NCBI GenBank assembly: GCA_910588775.1
Contig: CAJURH010000013.1
Coordinates: forward strand, 3,840 to 67,839
Length of the DNA stretch: 64,000 nucleotides
Direction of reading: 5' to 3'
Source of the DNA: an uncultured Lachnospiraceae bacterium
GTDB lineage: Bacteria > Bacillota > Clostridia > Lachnospirales > Lachnospiraceae
Positions 32,566-40,564 of this stretch are shown one piece after another; within the stretch, counting starts at the first letter, position 1; the number at the start of each line of letters is the position of its first letter. The position numbers were made by a program, and so were the translations under genes. The notes beneath the pieces were generated by a model that saw nothing but the letters and a program-made list of their open reading frames with translations, searched no databases and was not told the DNA's origin.

Positions 32566-34227
32566 TTACTCCACAGACAGAATGTAATAATAGATAGGTT
32601 GTCCGCCATAATTCAACTCCACGTCACAGTCTGGGAACTTCTCTTCAATGCTGGATAAAAGATCCTGCGCTTTCTCTTCCTCCACCTGTTCTCCATAATA
32701 GACGCTGATCAGTTCTGAGCTGCCTTCCACAAGGGCTTCCAGCGAATCCAACGCCGCCTGCTCGATATTCTGTCCCACGGCCAACAGCCCTTCGTCTCCC
32801 AGACCGATAATGTCGTCCTGATGGATTTCCTTATGGTCAATCTTGGTGTCCCGGACGGCATAGGTGATAAGCCCGGTCTTCACCTGATCCATATGTTCCA
32901 TCATAATGTGGGTGTTCTCCTCCACGCTGTTTTCCGGCACATGATTGAATATGGCCGTGATGCCCTGGGGTATGGTCTTGGTGGGGATCACCACAATCTG
33001 TTTATCCTTTGTCATCTCCTGCGCCTGGTTGGCCGCTAAGATAATGTTCTTGTTATTGGGAAGGATGTAAATGGTTTTGGCGGGAACCTTTTCAATGGCG
33101 TTTAGCATGTCTTCCGTGCTGGGATTCATGGTCTGGCCCCCCTCGATCAGGTAATCCACTCCCAGCTCCTGAAAGATCTCTTTTATCCCTTCGCCAGCCG
33201 AAACGCTGATAAAGCCTACTTCCTTTTCAATTTCTTTTTCCGCTGCTTTTTTCGCCTCTGCCGCCTGCTTCTCTGCGTCCTTAAAGAGCTTCTCCTGATG
33301 CTCCTCGCGCATATTGTCCACTTTAATGCGAGACAGCTGCCCGTAGCTTAAGCCCTTTTGCAGAGCCATGCCCGGATCGTTGGTGTGCACGTGGATTTTA
33401 ACCAGTTCATCATCCGCAACCACCACCAGAGAATCCCCCATGGAGCTTAAGTAATCCTTGAATTCCTGCACCTGTGAGGAGCTTAATGGATTCTCCAGCA
33501 GGACGATGAACTCCGTGCAGTAGCCAAAACGGATGTCGGTCTCTTCCTGCGCCGGCATGCTGGAAAACTTCGGCGCGGCCGAGGGAATCTCTACATTATC
33601 CGCCACTTCTTTGCCCATAAAAGCGTCCAGCGCCCCACGCAGAACTTCCACATAGCCCTGGCCTCCGGAGTCCACCACGCCCGCCTCCTTGAGCACTGGA
33701 AGCATGTCCGGCGTTCTCTTTAACGTGTCCTCGGCGCAGGCAAGAATTTCCTCCAGAAACGGCTGAAGATCTTCTGTGGAATCCGCCAACTGGCTGGCCT
33801 TGGCGGCGGCTTCCTTGGCGACAGTGAGAATCGTTCCGTCCTTTGGTTTCATAACCGCCTTGTACGCCGTCTCCACTCCTTTTTCCATGGCTGCCGCCAA
33901 AACGGACGCAGTCAGCTCCGTCTCAGAGCTGATTACTTTGGTAAACCCACGCAGAAGCTGAGACAGAATCACGCCAGAATTTCCCCTGGCGCCTCGCAGG
34001 GAACCGGAAGAAATCGCCTTGGCCAACAATTCCATGGTAGGGTTTTCAATCTTCCCAACTTCCGCCGCCGCAGACATAATGGTCAGTGTCATGTTGGTCC
34101 CTGTGTCTCCATCCGGAACTGGAAATACGTTCAGCTCGTTGATCCACTCTTTCTTCGCTTCCAGATTCCTTGCCCCCGCCAGAAACATTTTCCCCAGCAT
34201 TCTGGCATCTATCGTATTTGTACTCAA
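32566..34227 (-). CDS. yloV: DAK2 domain fatty acid kinase, FakA/YloV type
   Basis: A 553-residue protein. Residues about 10-200 are the DAK2/DhaL-like ATP domain (NELNVFPVPDGDTGTNMTLT, GARGNSGVILSQLLRGF, DSGGQGYVEVLRGAL). The middle and C-terminal parts are those of FakA, which phosphorylates exogenous fatty acids bound by FakB (DegV) proteins. No FakB is in the window. A Lys/Glu/Ala-rich helix (about 305-330) joins the middle and last parts. The start is TTG at 34227 with AAGGAGG upstream. It lies 18 bases after the Asp23 gene, the conserved pair. Confidence 0.93.
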   Translation of the reverse strand: MSTNTIDARMLGKMFLAGARNLEAKKEWINELNVFPVPDGDTGTNMTLTIMSAAAEVGKIENPTMELLAKAISSGSLRGARGNSGVILSQLLRGFTKVISSETELTASVLAAAMEKGVETAYKAVMKPKDGTILTVAKEAAAKASQLADSTEDLQPFLEEILACAEDTLKRTPDMLPVLKEAGVVDSGGQGYVEVLRGALDAFMGKEVADNVEIPSAAPKFSSMPAQEETDIRFGYCTEFIVLLENPLSSSQVQEFKDYLSSMGDSLVVVADDELVKIHVHTNDPGMALQKGLSYGQLSRIKVDNMREEHQEKLFKDAEKQAAEAKKAAEKEIEKEVGFISVSAGEGIKEIFQELGVDYLIEGGQTMNPSTEDMLNAIEKVPAKTIYILPNNKNIILAANQAQEMTKDKQIVVIPTKTIPQGITAIFNHVPENSVEENTHIMMEHMDQVKTGLITYAVRDTKIDHKEIHQDDIIGLGDEGLLAVGQNIEQAALDSLEALVEGSSELISVYYGEQVEEEKAQDLLSSIEEKFPDCDVELNYGGQPIYYYILSVE

Positions 34228-34245
34228 AACAAAATCCTCCTTAAA

Positions 34246-34602
34246 TTAATCTATCACCCGGACGCCTTCCACCAACAGAGTCATCTGGGACACTTCCATT
34301 CCGGTGAAACCCTCTAATTTATATTTTACACTGCTAAAAAGATTATCCGCAACAGTACGTATACTTACCCCATATGCAACAATCACATGAAAGGTCAGTC
34401 GGATTTTGTTATCTTCGATTTTCACATTGATTCCATGTTTCAGGCTATCTTTGCGCAAAAGCTTCACCAATCCGTCCTTTACGCTGATAGCCGCCATCCC
34501 CACAATACCAAAACATTCCACGGCAACACTTCCCGCATACATCGCAATTACATCCGGGTTGATGACAATCTGTCCTAAGTCAGTATCTAAGCGTCCGCTC
34601 AT
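34246..34602 (-). CDS. yloU: Asp23/Gls24 family envelope-stress protein (YloU)
   Basis: A 118-residue protein with the Asp23 core: GQIVINPDVIAMYAGSVAVE, VECFGIVGMAAISVKDG and HVIVAYGVSIRTVADNLF. Family members are abundant, often membrane-associated through a partner, and linked to cell-wall stress. It is the first gene of the yloU-yloV-recG transcript, with GAGG before its ATG, and is divergent from rpmB. Confidence 0.92.
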   Translation of the reverse strand: MSGRLDTDLGQIVINPDVIAMYAGSVAVECFGIVGMAAISVKDGLVKLLRKDSLKHGINVKIEDNKIRLTFHVIVAYGVSIRTVADNLFSSVKYKLEGFTGMEVSQMTLLVEGVRVID

Positions 34603-34726
34603 AAGGCTTACCTCCGTTATATATTTGGGCCTCGATGCCCTTAGTAGAATTGTAACTTTCTCTTACTGTGATTATACCCTGTTTCCCCAAAAAATGAAAT
34701 ATGAATTTAATTTTTTCCAAATTCAC

Positions 34727-34755
34727 TTGCAAAAACAAATTTCTTCTGATAGAAT
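34727..34755 (+). promoter_or_regulatory. Promoter of rpmB
   Basis: TTGCAA at 34727-34732, 17 bases, TAGAAT at 34750-34755, 39 bases before the ATG. Confidence 0.65.
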
Positions 34756-34794
34756 AGTTATACTGTTGAAAAAATGTGTCGAGGAGGTGCAGTC

Positions 34795-34986
34795 ATGGCA
34801 AAATGTTCTATTTGTGGTAAAGGCGTTCATTTTGGAAACAATGTGAGCCATTCACATAGAAGGTCAAATAAAATGTGGAAACCCAACATCAAATCCGTAA
34901 GGGTAAAAGTAAACAATAGCTCAAACACAAAGAAACAGTATGTATGTACTTCTTGCTTAAGATCTGGAAAAGTAGAGCGGGCATAG
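34795..34986 (+). CDS. rpmB: 50S ribosomal protein L28
   Basis: A 63-residue ribosomal protein, starting MAKCSICGKGVHFGNNVSHS. It carries two zinc-ribbon pairs (CSICG and CTSCLRSG), so it is the C+ (zinc-binding) form. The SHRRSNKMWKPNIKSVRV segment is the standard core. GAGGAGG is placed 8 bases before the ATG. Monocistronic, with its own promoter and terminator. Confidence 0.98.
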   Translation: MAKCSICGKGVHFGNNVSHSHRRSNKMWKPNIKSVRVKVNNSSNTKKQYVCTSCLRSGKVERA

Positions 34987-34993
34987 TGCAGAC

Positions 34994-35027
34994 AGGCGGC
35001 AGATTCAGAAGAATCCGCCGCCTTTTT
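34994..35027 (+). terminator. rpmB terminator
   Basis: GGCGGC-A-GATTC / GAATC-C-GCCGCC stem with an AGAA loop and T5. Confidence 0.92.
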
Positions 35028-35046
35028 ACTGCAAAAGCATGAACAG

Positions 35047-35187
35047 TTACGAACAGCAAAATAAGTTATAACCTGCTAAAAGACATATGGCAGCAATCAA
35101 TGCCACTATCACACACTTGGGAGCAATAAGGGCGATTACCATGCCAACGCCAATAAAAAACAAGGCAAGGCCAGCGATACGCTTCAT
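35047..35187 (-). CDS. Small single-span or hairpin membrane protein, 46 residues
   Basis: The frame reads MKRIAGLALFFIGVGMVIAL and continues IAPKCVIVALIAAICLLAGY, ending NLFCCS. Two hydrophobic stretches are separated by a Pro-Lys-Cys turn, and the end has a paired Cys. AGGAG precedes the ATG by about 12 bases. The pattern (basic start, Gly-rich span, YNLFCC end) resembles tiny membrane proteins that I recall from other Clostridia. Function unknown. It lies downstream of, and on the same strand as, the GerW gene. Confidence 0.65.
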   Translation of the reverse strand: MKRIAGLALFFIGVGMVIALIAPKCVIVALIAAICLLAGYNLFCCS

Positions 35188-35242
35188 ACCAGCCCCACTC
35201 CTATTATCCTCTTACTGTCATCTTATGCGCTATGCCCCAATA

Positions 35243-35653
35243 CTATACTATATTTTCCGTTTCTTTTTCCATTTCTTCCTGGCTGAGGTCTGCGTCTGGA
35301 ATGTCCACACTTCCTCCCGAAGTGAATTTATTTACAAAATCCGGCACCATATCCAGCACTTTCGTCAGGCCGTCCTGGTTCTTCACGTTCACCAGCTTTG
35401 TGGTTCCGTTTTGTATCACCAGCACCGCGCAGGGAGTCACCTTGCCGCCCATGCCGCCTCCCCCGTTATTCTTCTTGTCTCCTGCAAAAGCCCCAGCTCC
35501 GATGCCGAAAGCCACGTCTACCAGAGGCAGGATAATCGTATCTCCAATATGAATCGCGTCCCCTACCACAGTTCTTGCGTCCACATAGCCTTCCATCCCC
35601 TTAAACAATGCGCTGACTGTCGATTGAAAATCATTGTTATTTTCCTGTGCCAT
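35243..35653 (-). CDS. GerW/YtfJ family sporulation protein
   Basis: A 136-residue protein with the family core DARTVVGDAIHIGDTIILPL, VDVAFGIGAGAFAG, a Gly/Asn-rich loop (KKNNGGGGMGGKVTP) and AVLVIQNGTTKLVNVK. In Bacillus the forespore protein GerW (YtfJ) is needed for germination. The ATG at 35653 follows GGAGGAAATT. It is 14 bases after the DUF2953 gene, a pairing also known in Bacillus (ytfI-ytfJ). Confidence 0.92.
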   Translation of the reverse strand: MAQENNNDFQSTVSALFKGMEGYVDARTVVGDAIHIGDTIILPLVDVAFGIGAGAFAGDKKNNGGGGMGGKVTPCAVLVIQNGTTKLVNVKNQDGLTKVLDMVPDFVNKFTSGGSVDIPDADLSQEEMEKETENIV

Positions 35654-35667
35654 AATTTCCTCCATTT

Positions 35668-36603
35668 CTAACCTTCCTGCTGTCTAAACCAATTTACCAC
35701 ATATTTCACATTTTTATCAAAATACAATTTTCCCCCCACGTGCAGCAAAATCACACCAAAAACTCTGCCTTTTACAAAAATCTGTCCCTCCAGAACCGCC
35801 CTGTCCCACACAGGATTCACTTGAACACGCCCCCGGTGTATGGGATAGGCTGCGCCCAATGCAGCCAGAGCCTGCCCTGTGGCCGCCGGATTTTCAAATC
35901 CCAGAGTCACAGATCCTTTCCATTTCTGGGGACCCGCATGCCGTAATAGACGAAGCAGTTGCTGCCAAGTCAGTTGAAAGGCCGCGCCTGTGTGGACATC
36001 GCCCATAAAACTTTTCCACATGTTTATTTTGCCCCATAGATTGCGAACTGCATCCACGAACCGGAAAAAGGCGTCTCGAAGACTTCGGCATTTTTCCACA
36101 ATGGCATTCCACAGCTTCTTAATGGGATTTCCCCTTGGTTTTATGGTTGGCGCCTGAGGCGATGGCTTTTTCTCTTCCGCCTCTTTATTTTGGACGGATT
36201 GAGGACTTTGCGCCTCTTGCCTGTCTGCGCCCACCCTCATGGGACTCTCTTCTTCCTCCCGTGCTGTAGATGCGTCGGGCGCGGGCGCGTCTTCAGCCGG
36301 CTCTGCCTTTCTCTTTGGCGGTCGCCGCTTTCGCGTAAACAGCTTTTTCCAAATGGCGGCCCGGACGCCACATATACGCACAGCTTTTTGAAAGCCCGAA
36401 GCCTCTTTTTGAATCGTGACGCTCACAAGGCCGAACAGCCAACTGGCCCGGCCCCATGCCTGCCAACTGGCGTCCTTTTGAATTTTCACACGATACGATA
36501 ATGGGCAAAACAAAATCAATGCCGCCACCAGCAATATAACCGCCAGCGCCACCGCGAATAATACCCCTATAAACTTAAGCGCCAGCCAAAGTATATGTAG
36601 CAT
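35668..36603 (-). CDS. DUF2953 family membrane-anchored protein (YtfI-like)
   Basis: A 311-residue protein with one N-terminal transmembrane helix (about 10-35, FIGVLFAVALAVILLVAALI), a Pro/Glu/Lys-rich linker (about 95-155) and a C-terminal DUF2953 region (about 200-300) that includes HTGAAFQLTWQQLLRLLRHA and GSVTLGFENPAATGQALAAL. Its function is unknown. The link with GerW downstream suggests a spore role. The start has only a weak ribosome binding site. Confidence 0.82.
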   Translation of the reverse strand: MLHILWLALKFIGVLFAVALAVILLVAALILFCPLSYRVKIQKDASWQAWGRASWLFGLVSVTIQKEASGFQKAVRICGVRAAIWKKLFTRKRRPPKRKAEPAEDAPAPDASTAREEEESPMRVGADRQEAQSPQSVQNKEAEEKKPSPQAPTIKPRGNPIKKLWNAIVEKCRSLRDAFFRFVDAVRNLWGKINMWKSFMGDVHTGAAFQLTWQQLLRLLRHAGPQKWKGSVTLGFENPAATGQALAALGAAYPIHRGRVQVNPVWDRAVLEGQIFVKGRVFGVILLHVGGKLYFDKNVKYVVNWFRQQEG

Positions 36604-36616
36604 TTTTTCACCCGCC

Positions 36617-36937
36617 CTATGCTTTCCGTAAATTTAAATATGCCTCCACCTGAAAGTTACCGGTATTTGCATAAGTGTCTTTCAAAATTATTTGCATCAG
36701 CGCAAACGCTTCATCTTTGCCGCCCGCAATGCCAATCACCTGCGGACAGCGCATGTGGGCCGTCTCCTGCAATAGCACGGAAGTGGAAACAATTTCCATA
36801 ACATTTTTCCTGTTGCGCGGCAGTGTGAGAAGATATACGCCCGGTGTAGGTTTCCTTCTGTTAATCCGTCTCATGGTCCTTCGTACCTGTCTTTTTACTT
36901 TTTCCCCCACGTACAAATGTACATACCATGTCAACAT
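36617..36937 (-). CDS. Conserved hypothetical protein, 106 residues
   Basis: A small basic protein. The N-terminal third is Arg/Lys-rich (KRQVRRTMRRINRRKPTPG); the rest looks like a compact alpha/beta fold (GVYLLTLPRNRKNVMEIVST, QVIGIAGGKDEAFALMQIIL). It has no recognised motif or membrane segment. It lies 13 bases before the DUF2953 gene in the same direction and may share its transcript. An internal ATG (MRRINRR) is an alternative start. Function unknown. Confidence 0.65.
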   Translation of the reverse strand: MLTWYVHLYVGEKVKRQVRRTMRRINRRKPTPGVYLLTLPRNRKNVMEIVSTSVLLQETAHMRCPQVIGIAGGKDEAFALMQIILKDTYANTGNFQVEAYLNLRKA

Positions 36938-37009
36938 TTTTTATTTACCTGCTTATTTTTAAGATTACCCATTTTTTTAGAAACTAAACCTGAAATCCAT
37001 TAAGAAAGA

Positions 37010-37098
37010 ACCCTGCCGGGCAGAATTCTTTGCCTGCGGCGGGTTGCCCTTGGCAACATAATTCCTTTCCGCCGCAGTGCATTCCCGCCCGGAAGGCT
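37010..37098. repeat. Long nested GC-rich palindrome
   Basis: About 89 bases that fold into one rod. From outside in: GCCGGGC/GCCCGG, then GAATTC region/GGAAT, then a perfect 9-base CTGCGGCGG/CCGCCGCAG, then TTGCC/GGCAA. It stands in AT-rich intergenic DNA with no gene on either strand across 36938-37183. It could be a REP-like element, a small mobile palindrome or a structured RNA. On the plus strand it ends in CTTTTTA, as a terminator would. Confidence 0.6.
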
Positions 37099-37110
37099 TT
37101 TTATCTTTAG

Positions 37111-37133
37111 GGGATTCCAACGGAATTTCCTAT
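37111..37133. repeat. Copy 1 of a 23-base dispersed sequence
   Basis: GGGATTCCAACGGAATTTCC and the following TAT match 61948-61970 at 22 of 23 positions. It contains ATTCC/GGAAT as a short hairpin. Confidence 0.5.
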
Positions 37134-37137
37134 GAGA

Positions 37138-37177
37138 TAAAAAAGAGCGCCCTTAATCTTAACGCCCCTTCTCTTTT
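37138..37177 (-). terminator. Terminator of the NUDIX gene
   Basis: Outer AAAAGAG/CTCTTTT arms with inner TTAA/TTAA, ending in T6 on the minus strand, 7 bases past the stop. Confidence 0.75.
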
Positions 37178-37183
37178 AAACCT

Positions 37184-37636
37184 TTAAAAGTGTCTCGGAT
37201 GCCCCCACATATGTGCTTTTCGCAGCTCCACATATTCACCATATGCCCTTTCCACAATCTGCTTTTCATTGGCAAACCGCAGCAGATGATACACTTCATG
37301 GAACTTGTAATAGCCAGAATCTACAAAATATTCTTCTCTTTGAGGCTTACTATGATAATTGTCCGCCGTCATCAGATACCAGTGAACTTCTTTTGCAACC
37401 ACATCTTCCGGTATGGCAAAATGATACTGGCTTCTGCCAATATATTTTACCACAGCTGCATTCACATCCGCTTCCTCCTTCACCTCCCTGAGCGCGGTCT
37501 CTTGGTATTCTTCTCCATTTTCTACGGTACCTTTTGGCAATACCCATCCTTCATATCGGTTCTTATAGGATTTGTACAACGCCAAAATTTTCCCACGATA
37601 AATTACCACACCGCCACAGCTCGTTGCCTCAATCAT
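37184..37636 (-). CDS. NUDIX hydrolase
   Basis: A 150-residue pyrophosphohydrolase. The NUDIX box is GTVENGEEYQETALREVKEEA, matching G-x5-E-x7-REUXEE. The start SCGGVVIYRGKILALYKSYK and the WVLPKG lead-in resemble diadenosine polyphosphate or MutT-type members. The substrate is unknown. AGGAGG precedes its ATG. It is a single gene with its own terminator. Confidence 0.9.
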   Translation of the reverse strand: MIEATSCGGVVIYRGKILALYKSYKNRYEGWVLPKGTVENGEEYQETALREVKEEADVNAAVVKYIGRSQYHFAIPEDVVAKEVHWYLMTADNYHSKPQREEYFVDSGYYKFHEVYHLLRFANEKQIVERAYGEYVELRKAHMWGHPRHF

Positions 37637-37777
37637 TGCAATGCCTCCTGTTTGCGTGTGTTTTTTCTAATAACTAATGTATAGTATACCTCTTTTTTCT
37701 TTCGCTATCAACCTTTAGTTCCAATACCGCTGTGAAATCGTAACAAGTTCAGCCTTCGGCTTCGCGGTTGCATAAAA

Positions 37778-39229
37778 TCACTGATAATAATAAGCGTTGA
37801 AAATCGCGCCCGCAACAGGCACTGCGGATTCACTTCCCGTTCCTCCGCCCTCAATGATAACGCTGACGGCAATATCCGGATCCTCCACATTGGAATATCC
37901 CACAAACCAGGAATGACTGTCTTTAATCTCCCCCTCCCCGTATTCCGCCGATCCAGTTTTCCCAGCCACCGTATATCCCTGGCCTCCCAGAGAAGTGGCG
38001 GTTCCGTACTCCACCACGCCTTCCATGAGTTCCGCCAGCACGGAAGCCTCCGACACTGGCAGCAGTTCCCGGTAAGCGTCTGGCATATACTTCTTCACCC
38101 GGTCGCCGTTATAATTCTCCACCCGGTCAATCAGATACGGTTTCATCAGCACGCCCCGGTTAGCGATTGTGCTGGCCACCATGGCCATGTGCATCGGCGA
38201 AACCAGCGTGTTTCCCTGCCCGATGGAAGTCTGCATCATCAGCGGAACGCCGGATTTTCCATCCACGGAGAGGACGCTGGACTTGTAATCCATGGTCAGT
38301 GGAAGCTTTTTGTTAAACAGCAGGCTTTCCCCCGCCTCCCGCAGAGACTTGCCCCCCATCTGCACGCCCATTTCCGCAAAAGCGCTGTTGCAGGAATAGG
38401 CAAAAGCTGAGCGCAAGTCTTCCTGACCGTGAACCGTGCGGTCATAATCCGTAATCGTGTGTTCCTGCTTGGTAATCTCGCCCTGACAAGTGTAATTAAA
38501 TCCGTCCACCGTGCCGTGTTTGCGCAGATAATCCAGCGCCGTCACAATTTTAAATACCGAGCCGGGCGGATACTGGCCCTGGGTGGCCCGGTTGAGCAGA
38601 CTGCTGTTTTCCTCATCTGTCGTCAGATAATCCCAGTTATCCTTTAAATAGTTGGGATCAAAGTCCGAACGGCTGACCATGGACAGTATCTTCCCTGTGG
38701 AAGGCTCCAATACAACCACAGCTCCTTTTCGGTCGCCCAGCGCATTGTACGCCGCAGTCTGCAGCTTCACGCTCAATGTGGTCACCACGTTGTCGCCCTT
38801 GTTTTTTTCATTTTTAAACTCATTTTTCATCTGTTCCAAAAAGAACGCATGAGAGCTTAAGAGATGAAAATTCGCCTCCGACTCCAGCCCGCTTTTGCCA
38901 TAGTCCGCATATCCCACCACATGGGCAAACATATTGGCATAAGGATAGTACCGGTATTCGGACCCATCCTCCGCAATCTGGCTGGCCGCCAGCGTTTCCC
39001 CCTCTGCGGAAAGGATGCTCCCTCTTATCACCCGGTCCGCAAAAGTATCCTGCCGGGTGTTGTAAGGACTGTTGATAAATTCCTCACTTTTCACCAGATT
39101 GAAATACACAAGCCAGCCAATTAAGGAGACGAATATGGCCACAAACATATAAGAAACAATGGCATAGGGCCGGTTCCTGGACTGGGTTGGATTCTTCCTT
39201 TTATTATCGCCCCACTTCTTCCTGGGCAT
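37778..39229 (-). CDS. Penicillin-binding transpeptidase (class B-like)
   Basis: A 483-residue membrane-anchored D,D-transpeptidase. One transmembrane helix (about 25-47, YAIVSYMFVAIFVSLIGWLV) is followed by a short dimerisation region and the penicillin-binding domain: SxxK as PPGSVFKIVTALDY, SxN as AYSCNSAFAEMGV, and KTG as VAGKTGSAEYGEG. It is shorter than FtsI/PBP2 and without PASTA domains, as in PbpA of spore formers and Actinobacteria. Its partner FtsW/RodA gene is just upstream, with a 26-base overlap. The ATG at 39229 was preferred because 39274 would overlap ftsW by 71 bases. Confidence 0.93.
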   Translation of the reverse strand: MPRKKWGDNKRKNPTQSRNRPYAIVSYMFVAIFVSLIGWLVYFNLVKSEEFINSPYNTRQDTFADRVIRGSILSAEGETLAASQIAEDGSEYRYYPYANMFAHVVGYADYGKSGLESEANFHLLSSHAFFLEQMKNEFKNEKNKGDNVVTTLSVKLQTAAYNALGDRKGAVVVLEPSTGKILSMVSRSDFDPNYLKDNWDYLTTDEENSSLLNRATQGQYPPGSVFKIVTALDYLRKHGTVDGFNYTCQGEITKQEHTITDYDRTVHGQEDLRSAFAYSCNSAFAEMGVQMGGKSLREAGESLLFNKKLPLTMDYKSSVLSVDGKSGVPLMMQTSIGQGNTLVSPMHMAMVASTIANRGVLMKPYLIDRVENYNGDRVKKYMPDAYRELLPVSEASVLAELMEGVVEYGTATSLGGQGYTVAGKTGSAEYGEGEIKDSHSWFVGYSNVEDPDIAVSVIIEGGGTGSESAVPVAGAIFNAYYYQ

Positions 39230-40556
39230 TTTGTTCAAGCGCTTTCCTGATTTTTTCAAGTTCTTCATCCTCATCTTCCCGCAATATATAGAGTCCCTGG
39301 ATAATCGCCAACATAATAATCGTCGTCAATGCCGAACTGCCCCCGTAACTTACCAGCGGCAGAGTGATTCCCGTCATGGGGATCAACTTGGTGGCTCCTC
39401 CGATGTGCAGGAACACCTGAAACGCATACTCCGTCCCCAGCCCTAAGGCAATCAACTTATAGAAGGGGTTCTTAATTTGCAAAGATATATTGACAATCAT
39501 CAGGAAAAAGCTCATGCAAATCAGTATCAGGCAAATGGCAAAAGCCCCGCCCAATTCCTCGCATATGGCTGAAAACACAAAGTCCTCATCCGCCACTGGG
39601 ATGCTCTCGGGCGATCCCTGAAAAAGCCCCATGCCAAACCAGCTTCCTGTGCCGATGGCGAACATGGACTGCACAATCTGATACCCTTCCTGTTCATAGA
39701 CGGAAAAGGGCCTCTTCCAGGCCGTCACCCTCTGCTGCACATGCCCAAACAGAAAATAGGCGATTACCGAGGCCACCGCGCCTCCTGCCATGCCCCCTGC
39801 GAAATACAGAGGCTTTCGGGTCACTACATAGATCATCACCAGATATGTGATAAAGAATACCAGCGCGCTTCCTAAGTCCCGGGACATAACCAGAATCAGC
39901 ACATGCATCCCCGCCACTGCCGTAGCCCGGACCACCTGAAGAAAACTGGAGTCCTTCCACAAAAGAGACGCCATGAAAAACACAAAGATTATCTTTATAA
40001 ACTCCGACGGCTGCACGCCAAACAAGGTCAGTTTCGCCCCAAAGGTGGTTCTTCCCAGAACAAACACAGCCGCCAACATAACCACGCCTACAGCCGCATA
40101 GACCCACGTCAGCTTTTTCAGAAAACGCATCTTCTGGATCATCACAGGCACAGCCAGCGCCAGCGCGCTTCCCGCCGCCACAATCATAAACTGCCGCTCC
40201 GCTTTCTCCATATTCAGCCTGCACAGAATCACCAAACCAATGCTAAGCAACATGCACATGTTATTGACCAGAAGCATGGACGCTTTCTGGTACAGGAGCC
40301 GATACGCTATTTCTATAGCCGCCACATACAAGAGCATCTCCCCATAAAAGAAAATCATCCGGAAATCCTTGCTCTTCAAAAACATCACCAGAAAGCTTAA
40401 AGTAAGAAATAACACAATCACCGCCAGTTGTTTGCGCAAAAGAGCGTTTTGCCTGTGTTCCTCCCGTTTCCGAAACATCTGGAAACATTGCAGCGTATAC
40501 AGAATTACCAGAATCACCAACAAATATTTCGACAACTCTACAATTAAATTGATCAC
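39204..40556 (-). CDS. FtsW/RodA/SpoVE family peptidoglycan glycosyltransferase
   Basis: A 450-residue SEDS polymerase with about ten transmembrane helices. Visible motifs: TLFGVQPSEFIKIIFVFFMA, MSRDLGSALVFFITYLVMIY (catalytic Asp region), FAIGTGSWFGMGLFQGSPES and TGITLPLVSYGGSSALTTII. It works with the class B penicillin-binding protein encoded immediately downstream. The start is GTG with AGGTGG upstream. Division, elongation or spore role cannot be separated by sequence. Confidence 0.95.
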   Translation of the reverse strand: MINLIVELSKYLLVILVILYTLQCFQMFRKREEHRQNALLRKQLAVIVLFLTLSFLVMFLKSKDFRMIFFYGEMLLYVAAIEIAYRLLYQKASMLLVNNMCMLLSIGLVILCRLNMEKAERQFMIVAAGSALALAVPVMIQKMRFLKKLTWVYAAVGVVMLAAVFVLGRTTFGAKLTLFGVQPSEFIKIIFVFFMASLLWKDSSFLQVVRATAVAGMHVLILVMSRDLGSALVFFITYLVMIYVVTRKPLYFAGGMAGGAVASVIAYFLFGHVQQRVTAWKRPFSVYEQEGYQIVQSMFAIGTGSWFGMGLFQGSPESIPVADEDFVFSAICEELGGAFAICLILICMSFFLMIVNISLQIKNPFYKLIALGLGTEYAFQVFLHIGGATKLIPMTGITLPLVSYGGSSALTTIIMLAIIQGLYILREDEDEELEKIRKALEQNAQEEVGR

Positions 40557-40564
40557 TTTGCCAC

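Noticed and set aside
37700..37777. GCCGAAGGC-type hairpin after the penicillin-binding protein gene
   Set aside because: Short stem without a T run; not enough for a terminator call.
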